DNA of 7,893 nucleotides from JAGTRI01 sp964580405 (GCA_964580405.1 CAZOKM010000081.1:1-7893); one strand, 5' to 3'. Positions 1 through 7,094 are shown, counted from the first letter of the stretch. Program-made: numbers and translations. The notes: generated by a model from the sequence alone, not told the origin.

Positions 1-531
1 GTCCTGGTAGCAGTCCTCTATCCTGTCGAAGCCGCTCAGGTCCCCGAAGAGGCTGAACCACGGCGTCCAGACGTGCGCGGGAATCACGACGTTCTCCTGC
101 GAAGCCTCCATCACCTCCTCGACGAGCTCAGCCGCCGTCACGTTCAGGGCTGGCCTGCCGTCGATTGTGAGACTGCCATACCGAGACAGCCGGTCGTTGA
201 TTTGGGCTGCGGTTTCGAGGCTGGGCGTCAGTATCAGGTGATGTATCTTCTTCGACTCCTCCCTGAACGGGAAGAACGTGGCAACCTCGCCCGTGACCAT
301 GAACCTCAGCGACGAATCGGGCGCTTTCGCTGGCCTGTAGAGGCTCGTATCCCCGTCTTGGGCCAGCTTCTCCCTGAGCTCCTTAAGCCACTGGGCGTGC
401 GTGAAGTCTCCTGTCCCGACTAGGTTCAGGCCCTTGACGGGCGCGAAGCGGGCGATTTCGTCTATGCCCATCTGCTCGCTTGTCGCCCTGCTGTACTTGC
501 TGTGTATGTGGAAATCGGCTATGACCCTCAT
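1..531 (-). CDS. endoQ: Endonuclease Q (PHP-family DNA repair nuclease), N-terminal part
   Basis: The minus strand is open from an ATG at 531 to the window edge, giving 177 codons of a protein usually near 400 residues. The N-terminus carries the PHP-fold metal motif DFHIHS (D6, H8, H10), then GTGDFTH (residues 39-45), GE at 81-82, HH at 97-98 and PAHVWTPWFSLFG (151-163), which I recognise as characteristic of archaeal EndoQ (formerly a PHP phosphoesterase with a Zn ribbon). EndoQ nicks DNA 5' of uracil, hypoxanthine, xanthine and abasic sites and works with PCNA in Thermococcales; that is family knowledge. The C-terminal zinc and DNA-recognition part lies outside the window, so integrity cannot be judged. 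A TATA box sits about 55 bp upstream and no clear Shine-Dalgarno sequence is visible. A generic PHP phosphoesterase is the alternative. Confidence 0.85.
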   Translation of the reverse strand, partial: MRVIADFHIHSKYSRATSEQMGIDEIARFAPVKGLNLVGTGDFTHAQWLKELREKLAQDGDTSLYRPAKAPDSSLRFMVTGEVATFFPFREESKKIHHLILTPSLETAAQINDRLSRYGSLTIDGRPALNVTAAELVEEVMEASQENVVIPAHVWTPWFSLFGDLSGFDRIEDCYQD

Positions 532-584
532 CGCGAAGCAACCGCAAAATGTTGTGTAGTTACATTTTCTATTGAAGCCAACGG

Positions 585-595
585 GCTTATATGAA
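585..595 (-). promoter_or_regulatory. TATA box for endoQ
   Basis: On the minus strand this reads TTCATATAAGC, preceded by an A-rich stretch that could serve as BRE. Transcription would start about 25 bp downstream, near 564, leaving a leader of roughly 30 bases before the ATG at 531. It lies between the TraX-family stop and endoQ, so endoQ probably has its own promoter rather than depending on read-through. Confidence 0.5.
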
Positions 596-644
596 TTATT
601 TTCTAACACCTAGACTGCTGGACGAAGACGGCGATTGACGTTCT

Positions 645-1319
645 TCAATGAAAACAATATAGTTTGATCAGATAGAACAGAGCCAAGTGAAGCGGGTAAT
701 AGGCATAGAAGAAGTATTTCCTCCACGCTGGATATGCGACTTCGCTTCTGGTTTCTTTAGTTTTAGTCACATTGCTAGAATTGTAGAGAAGGATGATCGG
801 AAGAGCCAGAAGCGAGAAAATCTCGAGCGACCATTCAAACAAGAACAGAAGGTTAAGCAGAACAACCGCAATGATTCCCGTTTCCCTGTTTTTCCTGAGG
901 ATGTACATTGAGCCTATCAGCAGAATGCCGTAGACGCTGTAGTCGAAGTTCAGGAGCGAAACCAGAATGGGAAGCACGAACCACTGGGATTTCTTTTCAA
1001 GGCAGACTATGAACAATACGCCAAAGGACAAAGTGAAGAAAATGTTCAGGTGGTCAAGAATCCCAGTGCCTATTGCCAGAGAGAACGGGACCTGCGACAC
1101 GAACCCGAAAAGCAGGAGCCTAATGAAGTATTTTTTCACGTTCCTAGTGGACTCCACTCCTAATGCCACAAGGTAGCTGAACAGGGGGAACGAGATTCGC
1201 CCGATTATTCTTAGAACCTCGTAGTTCGGGTAGAAGATGGCGCCGACGTGGTCCACCGTCATCGTCGCTACCGCAATCCACTTCAGCGCTTCCCTGCCGA
1301 TGTCAAACTTTCCCTGCAT
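645..1319 (-). CDS. TraX-family multi-pass membrane protein
   Basis: This encodes 224 residues, mostly hydrophobic helices. The pattern fits the TraX family: LKWIA...DHVGAIFYP near residues 12-31 (D23, H24), LRIIGRISFPLFSYL (36-50), TRNVKKYFIRLL (58-69), a QVPF turn (76-79), NIFFTLSFG (92-100) and the C-terminal FFYAYYPLHLALFYLI (203-218). F-plasmid TraX acetylates the pilin N-terminus; chromosomal relatives are uncharacterised and likely transfer an acyl group at the membrane. No conjugation genes are present, so a conjugative role is not supported. I chose the ATG at 1319; a TTG six bases upstream in frame is possible, and neither has a good Shine-Dalgarno site. It starts about 24 bases after the DedA-like stop, so the two are probably co-transcribed. 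Its DNA is visibly more AT-rich than polB. Confidence 0.8.
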   Translation of the reverse strand: MQGKFDIGREALKWIAVATMTVDHVGAIFYPNYEVLRIIGRISFPLFSYLVALGVESTRNVKKYFIRLLLFGFVSQVPFSLAIGTGILDHLNIFFTLSFGVLFIVCLEKKSQWFVLPILVSLLNFDYSVYGILLIGSMYILRKNRETGIIAVVLLNLLFLFEWSLEIFSLLALPIILLYNSSNVTKTKETRSEVAYPAWRKYFFYAYYPLHLALFYLIKLYCFH

Positions 1320-1343
1320 AACCAAGCCAATTTACGGTCTGTT

Positions 1344-2051
1344 TTATTCGTCGTTCTTTTTTTGTTGTTCTTTCTCGCCTTTTTCTTCAAGCGGGAAAAT
1401 TTTTTCCCAGTCAATCTTGAACATGGCTATTATGACAATTGCCATAAGAACCGCTGAAGCAACGATCGTCAGTGGTCCGCCTTCACCACCAAACAGGGCT
1501 TCAATGGTGTCAATAGACAGATAGCCACCATACGCGACGATGAAGCACATGAGTAGTTTTCCGATGATGCACGGGATGAAGGCTTTGACGAAGTTATACC
1601 TCATTATCCCCAGTGGAATGAAGAGGAGGTCGTCAGGAAGCGGCGACAAGGCGAAAACGAAAATTGAGACCGCGCCGTATTTCCTGAATAATTTCAGGAT
1701 GTAGTTCATTTTTCTCTTCTGGTTTTCGCTGATGACGGTTCTGCCAAAATATCCCAAGAAGTAGCCAACGAACTCGCCTAGGGCTGAACCTACACCTCCC
1801 GAGATGGCTAAGAAAAAGGGGTTGAACAGGTCCTTCTGCATCCCCAGCGAGAAAATGATCACGGTGTAGGGGATCGGGATGATGACTGACGAGGAGCCGA
1901 TGAGGCTTACTAAGAAAACGCCGAAGTATCCGTACGTCTGGGCAACGTCCTTGAGCCACTGGTCGAACTGTTGAAGCCATTCTAGACCCTGCTGGACGTT
2001 GAAGTTAAAAGGCACAGGCAAACCTTCCGTGTTCAGGCGGTTAATGAGCAT
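1344..2051 (-). CDS. DedA/VTT-domain (SNARE-associated) membrane protein
   Basis: This is a 235-residue membrane protein with a VTT/DedA domain over about residues 40-185. The diagnostic segment GSALGEFVGYFLGYFGR (88-104, with E93) is followed by a FALSPLPDDLLFIPLGI re-entrant-type stretch (133-149) and a GK pair (164-165) before the next helix. A further helix lies at about 193-212 and the tail is charged and Lys/Glu-rich (213-235), probably cytoplasmic. Family members act in lipid scrambling or flipping (for example undecaprenyl-phosphate recycling in bacteria) and membrane homeostasis; the archaeal substrate is unknown. The usual arginine of the bacterial F.GRF.P motif appears to be replaced by the SPLPDD form. 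It is first in a two-gene unit with the TraX-family gene, from a promoter diverging from polB. The ATG at 2051 looks almost leaderless. Confidence 0.82.
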   Translation of the reverse strand: MLINRLNTEGLPVPFNFNVQQGLEWLQQFDQWLKDVAQTYGYFGVFLVSLIGSSSVIIPIPYTVIIFSLGMQKDLFNPFFLAISGGVGSALGEFVGYFLGYFGRTVISENQKRKMNYILKLFRKYGAVSIFVFALSPLPDDLLFIPLGIMRYNFVKAFIPCIIGKLLMCFIVAYGGYLSIDTIEALFGGEGGPLTIVASAVLMAIVIIAMFKIDWEKIFPLEEKGEKEQQKKNDE

Positions 2052-2067
2052 GTCTTTCGTTCACGGT

Positions 2068-2079
2068 TCTTAAAAAACT
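2068..2079 (-). promoter_or_regulatory. TATA box for the DedA-TraX unit
   Basis: On the minus strand this reads GTTTTTTAAGA, centred near 2073. The expected start, about 25 bp downstream, falls at or next to the ATG at 2051, predicting a leaderless or nearly leaderless transcript. That agrees with the absence of a Shine-Dalgarno site there. Confidence 0.45.
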
Positions 2080-2110
2080 AACCCAATAACGCTAGTCAGC
2101 GTAAAGAAGT

Positions 2111-2119
2111 CTTAAATTC
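2111..2119 (+). promoter_or_regulatory. TATA box for polB
   Basis: CTTAAATTC lies 32-40 bp before the polB ATG, with a purine-rich stretch (GTAAAGAAGT) upstream as possible BRE. Transcription would start near 2140, leaving a leader of about 10 bases. The second AT-rich string at 2127-2133 (CATATTA) is too close to the start codon to be the better choice. The polB and DedA promoters lie back to back within 99 bp. Confidence 0.5.
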
Positions 2120-2150
2120 GTAGGCGCATATTAGTTGTCAAATTTGTCCG

Positions 2151-4883
2151 ATGGACTTGAACCGAATGGCGCTGAACATACTGGACTCTTACATGCAGAA
2201 ACCAAAGAAGGAGAAAAAAGCCAGCGAACCTCAGGAGAGCCCATCGGAAACTGCGATTAATGATCCTAAAGCTCCGCAGAAGACGGAGGAAATCGTGGAA
2301 GATGAGGAGATGCCTTTCGTCGACGAGCTCGTCCCCAGCAACCTCCCGCCGTCCTATCTGGTTTCCGCCACGTACGACGGCGACTCGAGGAGAGCCTGCC
2401 TGAAGCTCTACGAGCCCAGGTCAAGGCGCATCTACCTCTGGTACGACACGAGGGGACACAAGCCATACTGCTACTCGAACATTCCGCCCGACGAACTGCA
2501 GAAAATCAACCGTGTCGTAAGCCACCCAGGGTTCGACCACTTCGAGACCGAAACCAAGTACGACGCGCTCGCGGACGAAAAGGAGACGGTCACAAAAATC
2601 GTCGCGAAGGACCCGCTGGCGATCGGCGGGCGACCAGCCGGGTGCATTAGGGACATTATCCCCGAGGACTACCCACGGGTTTTTGGAACCGAGAAGCAGC
2701 CTAAGGTCTGGGAGGCTGCGATAAAGTATTACCAGTGCTACATCAACGACGAGAAGATTTCGCCGGGCATGGTGTACAAGATAGAAAACGGGGAGCTCGT
2801 GCCCGTCGTGAACAGGCAAGCCGAGGACTCGGTGAAAAGCATCCTCGACACGTACTTCAAGGACGAGCCGGAGGACCTCATGCCGTACTTGGAAACGTGG
2901 ACTAGGCTCCTCGAATACCCTGCACCTGTAATGCGGAGGGTCGCCCTAGACATTGAGGTGTTTTCGCCCGTCGCGACGAGGGTCCCAGACTCCGAGGAGG
3001 CACCGTACCCCGTAATCTGCGTTTCCCTCGCGGACTCAGACGATAAGAAAAGGGTTTTTCTGCTCAGGCGGGAAGAGAAGAGGGCTGAAGAGAGCGAGGT
3101 TAGGCTTCCGCCGGGCGTCAGCGTCGAGTTCTACAACACGGAGCGGGACCTGCTCTCCGCCGTTTTCAGAGCCATTGACGAGTACCCGTTCGTTTTGACC
3201 TTCAACGGGGACGACTTCGACCTGCAGTACCTGTACCACAGGGCGGAGAAGACGGGGGTGAGGAGGAACGAGGTTCCCATCGAGGCGGGGCGCAAGGTCT
3301 ACCTCCTCAAGCGGGGCGTCCACTTAGACCTCTACAGGTTCTTCTTCAACCGCTCAATCCAGATTTACGCCTTCAGCCAAAAGTACCGCAATATAACCTT
3401 GGACGAGGTTTCCCAAGCCATACTGGGGAGGTCCAAAATCCACTTCACGAAGCTCTTCGGCGACTTATCCTACGACGAGCTGGCGAAGTACTGCCTCAAC
3501 GACGCCGAGCTAACCCTGGACCTAACCGCGTACGAGGACGACTTGGTCATGAAGCTCATCCTCGTCCTCACGAGGATAAGCAGGATGCCGATGGAGGACG
3601 TCAGCCGCCAGGGGGTCTCGCGGTGGATAAGGAGCTTCATGCAGTACGAGCACCGCAAGAACGGGATGCTGATCCCGAACCCCGAGGACATCCTGACCGT
3701 GAAGGGCACGACCGCCACGAAGGCCATAATCAAGGGCAAGAAGTACATGGGCGCCATCGTCGTGCAGCCCGTGCCCGGAGTCCACTTCAACGTCGCAGTC
3801 ATGGACTTCCAGAGCCTGTACCCCTCAATCATCAAGGTCCACAACCTCGGCTACCAGACCGTCCGCTGCCCCCACGAGGAGTGCAAGGAGAACAGCGTTC
3901 CCGGAACACCTCACTGGGTCTGCAAGAAGCACAGAGCCCTCGAAAGCGCGTTGATCGGGTCGCTGAGGGACCTGAGGGTCGAGTGGTACAAGCCCAAGGC
4001 GAAGGACAAGTCGCTCCCGCGGTCGCAGAGGAACTGGTACAACGTGACCCAGAGCGCTTTGAAGGTTATTCTAAATGCTTCGTATGGGGTCTTCGGGGCG
4101 GACAGCTTCGATCTGTATTGCCCCCCCGTGGCTGAGGCGACTGCAGCGATCGGTCGAAGTGTCATCACGCAGACTATCGAGAAGGCGCGCGAGCTCGGAA
4201 TCCAGGTCCTGTACGGGGACACGGACAGCATTTTCCTGAAGAACCCGTCGCCTGAGCAGGTGAAGACGTTGTCGAGCTGGTCGGAGAAGACGCTGGACAT
4301 GGAGATAGAGGTGGACAAGTCCTATCGCTACGCGGTCTTGAGCTCGCGTAAGAAGAACTACCTCGGCATCTACGAGGACGGCAGCGTCGACGTCAAGGGG
4401 CTGACGGGCAAGAAGCGGCACATCCCACACCTGATCAAGAGCTACTTCGACGAGATGGAGGTGCTGCTCAGCAAGGTCAAGACGCCCGACGAGTTCGAAG
4501 CCACCAAGAAGGACATCGAGAAGATAATCCGCGAGTGCTACAACATAATCAAGCGGCGCGAGTGGAAAAGCCTCAACGACTTGGCCTTCGAAGTCGTCCT
4601 CGGTAAGGTCCCGTCGTCATACACGAAGACGACGCCCCAGCACGTCAAAGCCGCGGTGCAGCTAAAGGAAAGGGGCATCGAAATCAACGCCGGCGACCTC
4701 ATCAGGTTCGTCAAGGTGGCGAGGGACCCGCACGTCAAACCCGTCGAGCTGGCCTCCGACAGGGAAATCGACACCGACAAGTACGTGGCCTACCTGCAGT
4801 CCACCTTCGACCAGATTCTGGACGCTCTGGGATTGGAGTTCGAAAAAATCATCGGACTCACCAAGCTCGAACAGTTCATGTAG
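2151..4883 (+). CDS. polB: Replicative DNA polymerase, family B (crenarchaeal PolB1-like)
   Basis: This is a 910-residue DNA polymerase with a 3'-5' proofreading exonuclease. Exonuclease motifs: DIE (D267, E269), FNGDDFD (351-357) and YCLND (Y447, D451). Polymerase motifs: A, DFQSLYPSII with D552; B, K638 to YG at 645-646; C, YGDTDS (688-693) with D690 and D692. RKKNY (733-737) and VKGLTGKKR (748-756) follow. The N-terminal domain (YLVSATYDGD, GHKPY, about 69-106) resembles PolB1 of Crenarchaeota/TACK. Residues 573-594 hold CPHEEC, HWVC and a further His. Residues 1-65 are a charged Lys/Glu-rich extension, probably disordered. The tail LTKLEQFM loosely resembles a PCNA-binding box but lacks the usual Gln. 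All catalytic residues are present, so it should be active. The start is supported by the TATA spacing; Met6 is possible. Confidence 0.95.
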   Translation: MDLNRMALNILDSYMQKPKKEKKASEPQESPSETAINDPKAPQKTEEIVEDEEMPFVDELVPSNLPPSYLVSATYDGDSRRACLKLYEPRSRRIYLWYDTRGHKPYCYSNIPPDELQKINRVVSHPGFDHFETETKYDALADEKETVTKIVAKDPLAIGGRPAGCIRDIIPEDYPRVFGTEKQPKVWEAAIKYYQCYINDEKISPGMVYKIENGELVPVVNRQAEDSVKSILDTYFKDEPEDLMPYLETWTRLLEYPAPVMRRVALDIEVFSPVATRVPDSEEAPYPVICVSLADSDDKKRVFLLRREEKRAEESEVRLPPGVSVEFYNTERDLLSAVFRAIDEYPFVLTFNGDDFDLQYLYHRAEKTGVRRNEVPIEAGRKVYLLKRGVHLDLYRFFFNRSIQIYAFSQKYRNITLDEVSQAILGRSKIHFTKLFGDLSYDELAKYCLNDAELTLDLTAYEDDLVMKLILVLTRISRMPMEDVSRQGVSRWIRSFMQYEHRKNGMLIPNPEDILTVKGTTATKAIIKGKKYMGAIVVQPVPGVHFNVAVMDFQSLYPSIIKVHNLGYQTVRCPHEECKENSVPGTPHWVCKKHRALESALIGSLRDLRVEWYKPKAKDKSLPRSQRNWYNVTQSALKVILNASYGVFGADSFDLYCPPVAEATAAIGRSVITQTIEKARELGIQVLYGDTDSIFLKNPSPEQVKTLSSWSEKTLDMEIEVDKSYRYAVLSSRKKNYLGIYEDGSVDVKGLTGKKRHIPHLIKSYFDEMEVLLSKVKTPDEFEATKKDIEKIIRECYNIIKRREWKSLNDLAFEVVLGKVPSSYTKTTPQHVKAAVQLKERGIEINAGDLIRFVKVARDPHVKPVELASDREIDTDKYVAYLQSTFDQILDALGLEFEKIIGLTKLEQFM

Positions 4884-4895
4884 GAACGTCGCTCG

Positions 4896-4904
4896 TTTTA
4901 TATA
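4896..4904 (+). promoter_or_regulatory. TATA box for the RraA-DUF362-cupin operon
   Basis: TTTTATATA lies just after the polB stop. The predicted transcription start is near 4926, giving a leader of about 25 bases that contains the GGAGG ribosome site. It suggests that the three downstream genes are transcribed separately from polB. Confidence 0.55.
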
Positions 4905-4938
4905 GCAGTTAGAGCGTAGTGTTCTGCATTCTGGTTCT

Positions 4939-4943
4939 GGAGG
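4939..4943 (+). promoter_or_regulatory. Shine-Dalgarno site fixing a GTG start
   Basis: GGAGG lies 7 bases before the GTG at 4951 but 16 before the next in-frame ATG at 4960. The spacing favours GTG as the start of the RraA-like gene. Confidence 0.65.
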
Positions 4944-4950
4944 AACAAGC

Positions 4951-5832
4951 GTGCGAATCATGAACTCGCGCGAAAACATCATCGAGCTCACCCGTCTGAA
5001 CCCTTTTGAAAGATTTCCAGACGGAAGGCCGCACGTGCCCGACGACCTCATTGAACGCCTGAAAAAAGTCACCACCGAGCAGGCCTGGGGCGTGATGCGA
5101 TGGCCCGGACCGCCTCCAAGTTCAACTTCAGGCTCATGTCCACCTCCGCCACCGCCACCAGGATACATGAACCAGTTCGAGGGCAACTGGTTCCGGTCCC
5201 ACCCGGACCGCACCCTCGTCGGCAGGGCGGTCACGGCTATGATGGTTCCCAAGAGGCCGGACCTGAACGACCTCGTTGAGGAGGCGGGGAAGGCTGAGGG
5301 CCGCAAGGGGGGACAGAACTCGTGGGTCATCGACACGCTTGTGCCCGGTGACGTCTTGGTCGTCGACATGTTTGGCAAGGTCAAGAACGGAACCTTCGTC
5401 GGCGACAACCTGTCTACCTCGCTGCGGGCGCACACGAAGGCTGGGGCGGTCATCGACGGCGGAATCCGGGACTTCCAGGGCATCCAGGAGCTGTCCGACG
5501 TCGTCATCTTCTGCCGCGGAATCGACCCTACAGCGATTGAGGAGACCACGTTAATCGGCATCAACGTGCCAATCCGCATCGGCCAGGCGACGGTGCTGCC
5601 CGGCGACGTTGTCTTGGGGACCGTGACGGGCGTTCTCTTCGTCCCGCCGCACTTGGTCAAGAAGGTGGTCGAGGTCTCGGAGGATATCGAGTTGAGGGAC
5701 ACCTTCGGCAAGCAGCGGCTCACGGAGGGCAAGTACACGCCGGGCGAGATCGACACGAAGTGGGTCGAAGCGATCGAGCAGGACTTCCAGAACTGGAAGA
5801 AGGAGAAGCTGGCTCAAAGGGGCAAAGGTTGA
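4951..5832 (+). CDS. RraA-like family protein with a polyproline insertion
   Basis: This encodes 293 residues of the RraA fold (aldolase/decarboxylase-like; some members are misnamed menaquinone methyltransferases). The active-site signature is clear: VGDN (150-153) followed by AGAVIDGGIRDFQG (164-177), with R173 and D174 in the places used by HMG/CHA aldolases to bind the keto acid and metal. GYMNQFEGNWF (71-81) and LVGRAVTAMMVPKRPD (89-104) match the longer RraA subfamily. Family members include divalent-metal HMG/CHA aldolases with oxaloacetate decarboxylase activity and, in E. coli, an RNase E inhibitor; the true substrate here is unknown. Residues 51-70 are an unusual Pro/Ser/Gly-rich insertion ending in seven prolines. 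It is the first gene of an operon and its stop overlaps the DUF362 start. GTG is chosen because of the Shine-Dalgarno spacing. Confidence 0.85.
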   Translation: MRIMNSRENIIELTRLNPFERFPDGRPHVPDDLIERLKKVTTEQAWGVMRWPGPPPSSTSGSCPPPPPPPGYMNQFEGNWFRSHPDRTLVGRAVTAMMVPKRPDLNDLVEEAGKAEGRKGGQNSWVIDTLVPGDVLVVDMFGKVKNGTFVGDNLSTSLRAHTKAGAVIDGGIRDFQGIQELSDVVIFCRGIDPTAIEETTLIGINVPIRIGQATVLPGDVVLGTVTGVLFVPPHLVKKVVEVSEDIELRDTFGKQRLTEGKYTPGEIDTKWVEAIEQDFQNWKKEKLAQRGKG

Positions 5833-6743
5833 ATCCCGTTTCCTCGCCTTCTGGTTCTTCTAGGCCTATCGTTGCCTTAGCCGAGTCGAGGAGCCACTAC
5901 GACGGCGTGTCCGAAGCCCTCAGGCTCATCGAAGGCCAGATTGAAGCAGGCATAAAAGGCAAAAAGAAGGTTTTCATCAAGCCGAACTTCGTTTCGACCA
6001 GCAGGCAACTCGCAGCTACCCACGTCGACGCCGTCCGGGCTGTTCTGGACGTAGTCAACAAGTACCATTCTGGGAAAATAATAATTGGCGAAGGTCCTTC
6101 CTTCTCGAGCCTTCGGAAAGGTTTGGTCAACTTCGACTACCTGAAGCTTCAGAGCCAATACGACGTTGAGTTCGTGGACCTGAACGGCGACGAAACCGTC
6201 GAGGTCGAAGCCGCGGGGTCCCAGCGGTCGACGAGGTTCAACGTGTCGAAGACCGTCGTCGAGAGTGACTACCGAATCTCGGTTGCCCTGCCGAAGACCC
6301 ACGACTGCGTCATCGCGACTCTCACGATAAAGAACGTCGTCGTAGGCAGCCTCGTCGGGGGCACATTCTCGCACGAAAAGTGGAAAATCCACAAGGGGGT
6401 GAAGGACATGAACCTCTACATAGCAGCCCTGGCGAAGACGGTGATGCCTAACCTCGGCGTCGTGGACGGCTTCCAGGGCATGGAGGGAAGCGGACCCGTC
6501 AGCGGCGACCCCGTCGACCTGAGGGTTGCGGCAGCCAGCGTCTTTCCTGCGTCTCTTGACGCGGTGATGAGCGCCGTCATGGGCTTCAACCCGCTGGACA
6601 TCGGCTACCTGTACCACCTGAATGGCTGGGGCGTGGGCGTCGCTGACTTAGATAGGATTGAGGTTGTTGGGCTGCCCGTTGAAAAGGTTAAAAGGCAGTT
6701 TGAGCCGCATCCGCATTACCGCGAAATGCTAAAATGGAAATAA
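5829..6743 (+). CDS. DUF362-family protein
   Basis: This is a 304-residue DUF362 protein of unknown biochemical role. The family pattern is evident: KPNF (51-54) with T64/H65 downstream, IIIGEGPS (84-91), LPKTH then TIKN (154-169), and DGFQGMEGSGPVSGDPV (213-229). Some DUF362 proteins carry ferredoxin-type cysteine clusters; this one has only one cysteine and no Fe-S motif. There is no signal peptide or membrane helix, so it is probably cytoplasmic. I chose the TTG at 5829. It overlaps the RraA stop as TTGA, has AAAGGGG six bases upstream, and begins just before the conserved PIVALAES strand. The frame is open to an ATG at 5760, but that would bury 23 low-complexity residues inside the previous gene. 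The overlap suggests translational coupling and a shared function with the RraA-like protein. Confidence 0.82.
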   Translation: MNPVSSPSGSSRPIVALAESRSHYDGVSEALRLIEGQIEAGIKGKKKVFIKPNFVSTSRQLAATHVDAVRAVLDVVNKYHSGKIIIGEGPSFSSLRKGLVNFDYLKLQSQYDVEFVDLNGDETVEVEAAGSQRSTRFNVSKTVVESDYRISVALPKTHDCVIATLTIKNVVVGSLVGGTFSHEKWKIHKGVKDMNLYIAALAKTVMPNLGVVDGFQGMEGSGPVSGDPVDLRVAAASVFPASLDAVMSAVMGFNPLDIGYLYHLNGWGVGVADLDRIEVVGLPVEKVKRQFEPHPHYREMLKWK

Positions 6744-6769
6744 GCGTCTATAGTATTCTGATTTAAAAT

Positions 6770-6774
6770 GGAGG
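6770..6774 (+). promoter_or_regulatory. Shine-Dalgarno site fixing a TTG start for the cupin
   Basis: GGAGG lies 8 bases before the TTG at 6783. The ATG that overlaps it (6768) runs into TAG after three codons, so it cannot be the start. No in-frame ATG is available near the N-terminus of the cupin. Confidence 0.6.
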
Positions 6775-6782
6775 TTTAGCGG

Positions 6783-7094
6783 TTGAAGGTTTTCTCAATC
6801 TACGACAACAAGAACCCGTTGGAACAAGTCATAACGAACGAGGAGTACGAGGGTGTCCTGTACGCGAACGTCAAGTACCTCAAGCCCGGAGAGGACGAGA
6901 GCGTCCACAGCCACGACGACCACATCGAGCTGTACATCTGCTTCCAGGGTAAAGGGACGGCCGTGACTGACAAGGGCGAAATCCAGGTTATCAGGGGCGA
7001 CGTGCTGGTCTTCGAGTCGGGTGAAGGGCACGGCTTCGAGTCCGACGCGGTCGACCCGCTGGCTTATATGTGCGTGGGAGTCAGAATCACGTAA
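6783..7094 (+). CDS. Small single-domain cupin (metal-binding type)
   Basis: This is a 103-residue protein that is one cupin beta-barrel. Motif 1 is textbook: G36, five residues, H42-S-H44, four residues, E49, six residues, G56. Motif 2 runs from G72 through G80 to H83, but the usual proline is Glu78. H42, H44, E49 and H83 can form the standard metal site, with H47 an additional nearby histidine. Cupins this small serve as dioxygenases, isomerases, epimerases or plain ligand binders, so the activity cannot be read from sequence. It follows DUF362 by 39 bases in the same direction and is probably the third gene of the operon; a weak AT-rich stretch in the gap could be an internal promoter. It starts with TTG behind a good GGAGG. 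Confidence 0.8.
   Translation: MKVFSIYDNKNPLEQVITNEEYEGVLYANVKYLKPGEDESVHSHDDHIELYICFQGKGTAVTDKGEIQVIRGDVLVFESGEGHGFESDAVDPLAYMCVGVRIT

Noticed and set aside
73..423. Plus-strand open frame of 116 codons
   Set aside because: Antisense to endoQ, whose minus-strand frame carries PHP motifs; the plus peptide has no family-like pattern.
645..1319. Evidence for a conjugative or mobile element from the TraX name
   Set aside because: No relaxase, pilus, integrase or repeat is nearby, and TraX relatives are common chromosomal genes.
3623..4135. Plus-strand open frame of 170 codons in a second frame inside polB
   Set aside because: Out-of-frame reading of polB between motifs A and B; polB is intact through this region, so there is no frameshift.
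4662..5756. Minus-strand open frame of 364 codons across the polB end and the RraA-like gene
   Set aside because: It spans two genes with clear motifs and an intergenic promoter on the other strand; its openness reflects GC-biased codons.
5877..6617. Minus-strand open frame of 246 codons
   Set aside because: Shadow of the DUF362 gene, rich in H, V, D and R as expected for antisense of GC-rich coding DNA.
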